Below the pieces are notes generated by a model. It did not search any database. It was not told the DNA's origin and saw only the letters and a program-made list of their open reading frames with translations. From an uncultured Chloroflexota bacterium (GTDB lineage: Bacteria > Chloroflexota > Dehalococcoidia > UBA2979): 9,490 bases of DNA. Location of the stretch: positions 1 to 9,490 of the forward strand of contig CADEHD010000036.1 of assembly GCA_902827055.1 (NCBI GenBank), given 5' to 3'. This document shows, piece after piece, positions 6,843 to 9,490 of this stretch. Each line of letters starts with the position of its first letter. Within the stretch, counting starts at the first letter, position 1. The translations under genes were made by a program, and so were the position numbers.

Positions 6843-6889
6843 TGCTGCCACGTTCCCGCTCTACACGGACCTGGCAGCAGGAGGGAACG
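6843..6889 (-). promoter_or_regulatory. Interleaved complementary segments in the ilvB leader (mutually exclusive hairpins)
   Basis: Read 5' to 3' on the minus strand the order is A = CGTTCCC (6889-6883), B = TGCTGCCA (6879-6872), A' = GGGAACG (6857-6851), B' = TGGCAGCA (6850-6843). A pairs perfectly with A' (seven bp) and B with B' (eight bp), but A' and B' abut, so both stems at full length are unlikely to coexist. A further small hairpin, CGCCCG-CGTGT-CGGGCG (6904-6888), competes with A. GCTGC in B is also complementary to GCAGC in the 3' arm of the hairpin at 6907-6934. This is the kind of competing pairing used in attenuators. There is no T-run after B', so termination may be weak or not the mechanism. 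Confidence 0.55.
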
Positions 6890-6906
6890 CCCGACACGCG
6901 GGCGCG

Positions 6907-6934
6907 GGCGACAGCTGCAAGAGCAGCCGCCGCC
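6907..6934 (-). promoter_or_regulatory. Attenuator hairpin starting on the leader-peptide stop codon
   Basis: On the minus strand GGCGGCGGCTGC (6934-6923) pairs with GCAGCTGTCGCC (6918-6907) around the tetraloop TCTT: twelve continuous pairs with two G-U. Its first base is the last base of the leader stop TAG, so a ribosome at the stop, or at the last control codons, would cover and open its 5' arm. TCGCCCG (6911-6905), overlapping its 3' arm, could instead pair with CGGGTGA (6819-6813) over the ilvB ribosome-binding site. So it may control termination, ilvB translation, or both. The pairing is seen; the mechanism is inferred. Confidence 0.6.
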
Positions 6935-7023
6935 TAGGTAAGTACGAGGAGGCTAACGAGTAGCGACCGGGCGGGGTTGCCCGGCGAGTTGCAGTCAGCG
7001 AGGAGAGTGTTCACTCGTGACAT
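6934..7023 (-). CDS. Branched-chain leader peptide of the ilvB attenuator (29 aa)
   Basis: A 29-codon frame starts at ATG 7023, 217 bases before ilvB, and stops at TAG 6936-6934. Its last ten residues are SLLVSLLVLT: seven of the last nine are Leu or Val, using CTA, CTC, GTT, CTC, CTC, GTA and CTT. A run of the operon's own end-product codons just before a stop, followed at once by a strong hairpin, is the hallmark of ribosome-mediated attenuation (the ivbL, ilvL and leuL peptides of enterobacteria; ilvB leaders of actinobacteria). Scarce charged Leu- or Val-tRNA would stall the ribosome there and change the folding of the downstream leader RNA. There is no isoleucine codon. No Shine-Dalgarno is visible; the promoter position makes the mRNA leaderless or nearly so. 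A small hairpin (6967-6984: GCCGGG/CCCGGC-type pairing) lies inside the frame before the control codons. It is probably an unstable cis-acting peptide without other function. Confidence 0.82.
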   Translation of the reverse strand: MSRVNTLLADCNSPGNPARSLLVSLLVLT

Positions 7024-7032
7024 CGTACGTGG

Positions 7033-7062
7033 AGTATCGGCGTCTCCACCCGCGGGAGTCAA
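7033..7062 (-). promoter_or_regulatory. Promoter of the ilvB-ilvN-ilvC-leuA-leuC operon
   Basis: On the minus strand TTGACT (7062-7057; five of six match to TTGACA) and GATACT (7038-7033; four of six to TATAAT) are separated by 18 bases. They lie 22 bases after the stop of the small lipoprotein gene and just before the leader ATG. A start six to nine bases after the -10 would be at about 7024-7027, only one to four bases before the ATG at 7023, giving an almost leaderless transcript. Confidence 0.65.
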
Positions 7063-7084
7063 TGGGGGAATGCCGCCGTCGCGT

Positions 7085-7573
7085 TCAGAACTGGCACGGC
7101 TGGTCCTCGGCGCCGACGGTGCCCGCTGCGCCGCGTGGCAGCTGGCCGTAGCTCATGCCGTCCTGGAGTGTGATCGACTGGAACTCCCACACCACCTCGC
7201 CGGGACGGAGCAGGCCAAACGGCACCACGACGGTCCCGTCCGCCCCCACCTCGGCGCCCAGCGCGGGCCGTGCACCCGCGCTCCCCGAGACCCGCACGAG
7301 CACGGTGGCCCGCGGCGGCAGCCCCTTCGCGCAGGCGAATCCCACGAGCTGGTACGGCACGCCGAGGCCGTGGTCCCGCGCCAGGGGCGCGACGTCCCAA
7401 CCGATGCCCACGACGACCTCGGCTCCCCCGGGCGGAGGCGGGCCAGCGGCGGGGATCGGTGCGGCCTCGCGGGTGGCAGCCGGCTGCTCGAGGTCCGAGT
7501 CGCCGCCGCACGCAGCCATGGCGAGCGCGCCCAGGGCGGCGAGCGCGATCAGACGGGCACGGCGCTGCCGCAT
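7085..7573 (-). CDS. Small lipoprotein of unknown function
   Basis: The product is 162 residues. It starts with a lipoprotein signal: basic MRQRRAR, hydrophobic LIALAALGALAMAA and lipobox MAAC with Cys22, so it is expected to be lipid-anchored outside the cytoplasmic membrane. A linker of about 28 residues rich in Pro, Ala and Gly (to about residue 50) precedes a compact domain rich in short beta strands (VVVGIGW, TVLVRVSG, GTVVVPFGL, GEVVWEFQSITL), perhaps an immunoglobulin-like sandwich. Cys81 and Cys160 could form a disulfide. ATG 7573 is chosen because it opens the signal peptide and has GGGAG nine bases upstream; the frame is open further upstream without a plausible signal. I recognise no family. 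It lies between the DUF3179 lipoprotein gene and the ilv promoter, without a clear link to amino-acid synthesis. Confidence 0.78.
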   Translation of the reverse strand: MRQRRARLIALAALGALAMAACGGDSDLEQPAATREAAPIPAAGPPPPGGAEVVVGIGWDVAPLARDHGLGVPYQLVGFACAKGLPPRATVLVRVSGSAGARPALGAEVGADGTVVVPFGLLRPGEVVWEFQSITLQDGMSYGQLPRGAAGTVGAEDQPCQF

Positions 7574-7642
7574 GGTGTGTGGCTCCCTCGCCGACTGCCC
7601 GCGTACCCACGGGACCTGGCCCCGGCTCTGGCCCATCGCGGC

Positions 7643-7651
7643 ACAATAGCA
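7643..7651 (-). promoter_or_regulatory. Possible extended -10 promoter of the small lipoprotein gene
   Basis: The 188-base gap between the two lipoprotein genes carries TGCTATTGT on the minus strand: an extended -10 (TGn) plus TATTGT, four of six to TATAAT. It lies about 70 bases before the ATG. The -35 position (GTAACG) is poor, as extended -10 promoters allow. I see no clear terminator for the DUF3179 gene in this gap. Confidence 0.3.
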
Positions 7652-7761
7652 CTGGCGGGGCGACTCGTTACGACGCGCCTCGCAACCGATCCATCGCAAC
7701 CATTGGCGTACTACGAGCGAAGCGCGCGGTCGGTGGTCAGGGTCCGCCGGAGGAGCGCCGC

Positions 7762-9318
7762 CTAGCTGCCCGCGATCGCGACGCCCGGGTGCGCGCCGGA
7801 CCAGGCGTCCCAGCGTGCCTCCGTCCAGGCACCGGCCTCGTACGTGCGACCGTCGAGCTGGCTCACGATGCCGCTCTCCCGCACCCACCAGCGCTCGCCC
7901 TCGCGGCCATCGCTGCCGACCGCGCTCCCGTCCTCGCGGTACTCCCGCAGCGAGAGCGCGCCGGCGCGATACACGCGCACCGGATGCTCGGGTCCCTGCG
8001 ACAGCAGCAACAGGCGCTCACCGCCCAGCGTGTCGAGGAGGATGCCCCGTTCCTGCACCTCGGCACGGAGGTACGCGCGCACCTCGCCGCCCGCGGTCAC
8101 GCCGACGACGACCGTGTCGCGGGGTAGGCGACCGTCCACGGGGACGGTCGGCGCGTGCTCGGCCGCCATCGCGGCGTCGCGCGCCCGCCGCGACGCCCCC
8201 GAATAGTCGCGGGTGAACCCAGTGTCGAGCGCCAGCACGCCCGTCGAGGGGTGCTCGGCGGCCCACATCTCCCAACCCACGCTCACCAGGCCGAGGCGCG
8301 GCAGCTGGGCGCGCGCCGTCGCCATGGTGCCGAGGAGCGCCCGACCGCTCACGCCGTCCCAGAGGCTCCCCGTCTGCTCGTCGACGAGCAGCGGACGGCC
8401 GTCGTGCCACAACCCGGCGTCCTGGAACTGCAGCTCGCGCCCCCCGATGCTCGGCGTGAAGGCGGACGCGCTGTCGCAGGGCCCGCAGTAGGTGATGAGC
8501 ACGCTCGCCACGCCGACGCGGTCGTGCACCACGGGGTGCCACGTGAGCAGGCGCTGCGGGTACGCGCGCAGCGTCGACCCTGCCTGCAGTCCGTACACGC
8601 GGTCGGCCGGCTCCAGGTAGCCGTGGTTCGCCACGTTGGCGATGCGGGGCCCGACCAGGCGCGGCAGCTCGCCGACCCGCAACCCGGTCCACTCGATCAG
8701 CTCAAGTCGCACCCCGTCGGCCGGTGCCCCGGCGAGCACTCGCGCGAAGGTGTCGTCGCTGATCCCGAGCAATCGCCCCTTCCACTGACCGTACCCCGGC
8801 GGCACGGACCCCGGGTGCTGGCCCAGCCACTCGTACCAGCGAGCCTCCGAGGCCAGGCGCGCGCCCGTCAGGGCCAGCAGCGCCGCGTCGACCTCGGCCG
8901 CCCAGCCGACGTCGAGCGCGCGCATGTCGACGAGCGGCGCCACGAACCGCCGATCTCCAGACGCCCCCATGGCAGCGATCGCGTCGAGGGAGTCGCGCGG
9001 GGGCGGCACACACGCGGCGGCGCGCGTCGGGTCGTCGTGCCAGCACACGGCGCGCGCCAGGAGCGTGGCGGGACTGACGGAGGCGGCCCCGCCCGGCGCG
9101 GCGGCGGTCGCTGACCCAGGCGCAGGGGGACCCGCAGCAGACGTCGGGGGCCTTGGGAGGGCGGGCTCGCCCCCGGTCGGGGGCACCACGCCGCCACACG
9201 CGGCGACGAGGAGGATCGCGAGGGCGCTCGCGAGCACGCCGGCGAGCGCCCGGGGCGCGGCGCGCCGGCGATCCGCGCGCGGCCTCAGCGCGCGTCGCCC
9301 CACTGTCGCGAGGTCCAC
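7762..9318 (-). CDS. DUF3179 family lipoprotein
   Basis: The product is up to 518 residues. An arginine-rich N-terminus, a hydrophobic stretch (ALAGVLASALAILLVAA) and Cys41 in the lipobox VAAC show an exported lipoprotein; a Pro/Ala/Gly linker runs to about residue 80. Residues about 115-170 look like a short helical (HEAT-like) segment. Residues about 235-365 carry the DUF3179 pattern: RVYGLQAGSTLRAYPQRLLTWHPVVHD, LITYCGPCDSASAF (Cys278 and Cys281, where the family usually has TYCPLC), TGSLWDGVSGRALLG and WEMWAAEHPSTGVL. Residues about 391-518 look like a degenerate second copy without the cysteines. The biochemical role of DUF3179 is not known to me; the CxxC and exported location could suit metal binding or redox. 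The start is uncertain: GTG 9318, GTG 9303 or CTG 9288 all precede the signal, none has a strong ribosome site, and all overlap the upstream gene. Confidence 0.85.
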   Translation of the reverse strand: MDLATVGRRALRPRADRRRAAPRALAGVLASALAILLVAACGGVVPPTGGEPALPRPPTSAAGPPAPGSATAAAPGGAASVSPATLLARAVCWHDDPTRAAACVPPPRDSLDAIAAMGASGDRRFVAPLVDMRALDVGWAAEVDAALLALTGARLASEARWYEWLGQHPGSVPPGYGQWKGRLLGISDDTFARVLAGAPADGVRLELIEWTGLRVGELPRLVGPRIANVANHGYLEPADRVYGLQAGSTLRAYPQRLLTWHPVVHDRVGVASVLITYCGPCDSASAFTPSIGGRELQFQDAGLWHDGRPLLVDEQTGSLWDGVSGRALLGTMATARAQLPRLGLVSVGWEMWAAEHPSTGVLALDTGFTRDYSGASRRARDAAMAAEHAPTVPVDGRLPRDTVVVGVTAGGEVRAYLRAEVQERGILLDTLGGERLLLLSQGPEHPVRVYRAGALSLREYREDGSAVGSDGREGERWWVRESGIVSQLDGRTYEAGAWTEARWDAWSGAHPGVAIAGS

Positions 9319-9490
9319 GCGCGACCGGCGCGCGCCATCGGGCCCAGCGCGAGGATCAGCGGCCCGAACGAGTGCACGAGGTGGTCGTATCCGTCCTCAC
9401 CACGCACGACCTCGCAGAACCGATTCCAGAACCGACCGCTGTGCTGGAGCATCCACACCCAGGGGTCGGGCCAGGCGTGGAAAATGTCCA
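9285..9490 (-). CDS. C-terminal tail of an unrecognised protein (cut by the window edge)
   Basis: A minus-strand frame enters from the right edge and runs 67 codons to TGA at 9287-9285. It reads DIFHAWPDPWVWMLQHSGRF, continues through an aromatic and charged stretch, then a hydrophobic SFGPLILALGPMARAG, and ends RQWGDAR. The composition (many Trp, Phe and His, few repeats) looks like real protein, and the other two minus frames here are closed by stops. It overlaps the possible starts of the DUF3179 gene by 4 to 34 bases, which suggests co-transcription. I recognise no family from this tail. Confidence 0.55.
   Translation of the reverse strand, partial: DIFHAWPDPWVWMLQHSGRFWNRFCEVVRGEDGYDHLVHSFGPLILALGPMARAGRAWTSRQWGDAR

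Noticed and set aside
6843..6889. Stable H-type pseudoknot formed by both interleaved pairs
   Set aside because: The two 3' segments are directly adjacent (no linker) while the stems are seven and eight pairs, so both full stems are unlikely together; alternative hairpins are preferred.
7011..7020. Short palindrome TCAC-TC-GTGA just after the ilv promoter as an operator
   Set aside because: The arms are only four bases and lie inside the leader codons; this is expected by chance at this composition.
6807..7023. T-box riboswitch for branched-chain tRNA in the ilvB leader
   Set aside because: I find no GGTGG-x-ACCGCG-like T-box sequence or usual specifier-loop features. The Leu/Val-rich leader peptide explains the region better.
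7574..7888. Longer N-terminus of the small lipoprotein, starting upstream of 7573
   Set aside because: It would bury the lipoprotein signal peptide inside the protein and overlap the end of the DUF3179 gene.
1..9490. tRNA or rRNA genes, CRISPR arrays, insertion sequences, phage or defence genes
   Set aside because: I saw no tRNA-like cloverleaf, no regularly spaced repeats, no transposase or integrase motifs and no terminal inverted repeats. The window reads as ordinary chromosomal housekeeping DNA.

Overview
The window is a high-G+C stretch of bacterial chromosome (about two-thirds G+C by eye). Every gene I can support lies on the minus strand, so transcription runs from the right edge to the left. 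Frequent GTG starts, Ala/Arg/Gly/Val-rich proteins, two lipoproteins with VAAC/MAAC lipoboxes and a short (class I) ketol-acid reductoisomerase suggest a high-G+C Chloroflexota or actinobacterium-like organism. The order ilvB-ilvN-ilvC-leuA-leuC is one I associate with Dehalococcoidia and relatives, but this placement is inference.

Right part (about 7085-9490). In transcription order there is the C-terminal tail of an unrecognised protein (9285-9490), a DUF3179-family lipoprotein (7762-9318) that overlaps it, a gap of 188 bases, and a small lipoprotein of unknown function (7085-7573). These do not look like amino-acid biosynthesis genes.

Middle and left part (1 to about 7062): a branched-chain amino-acid operon. 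It starts with a good sigma70-type promoter (TTGACT, 18 bases, GATACT; 7033-7062) squeezed into the 61 bases between the small lipoprotein gene and a 29-codon leader peptide (6934-7023). The peptide ends in SLLVSLLVLT, and a 12-bp hairpin begins on the last base of its stop codon. This is the layout of a ribosome-mediated attenuator that senses charged leucine and valine tRNAs. Then follow ilvB and ilvN (acetohydroxyacid synthase large and regulatory subunits, overlapping as GTGA), ilvC (ketol-acid reductoisomerase), an acyl-CoA-dehydrogenase-like gene of unknown role coupled to ilvC, leuA (2-isopropylmalate synthase) and the first 211 codons of leuC (isopropylmalate dehydratase large subunit), cut by the left edge.

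Together IlvB/IlvN and IlvC carry pyruvate (or pyruvate plus 2-oxobutyrate) through the first two steps of valine/isoleucine synthesis. LeuA and LeuC begin the leucine branch from 2-oxoisovalerate. ilvD, ilvE, leuD and leuB are not in the window; leuD and leuB may lie beyond the left edge. The points most worth a second look are the leader-peptide attenuator with its interleaved complementary segments, the unexplained acyl-CoA-dehydrogenase-like gene inside the operon, the unusual cofactor loop of IlvC, and the tandem CGTCACG motifs ahead of leuC.
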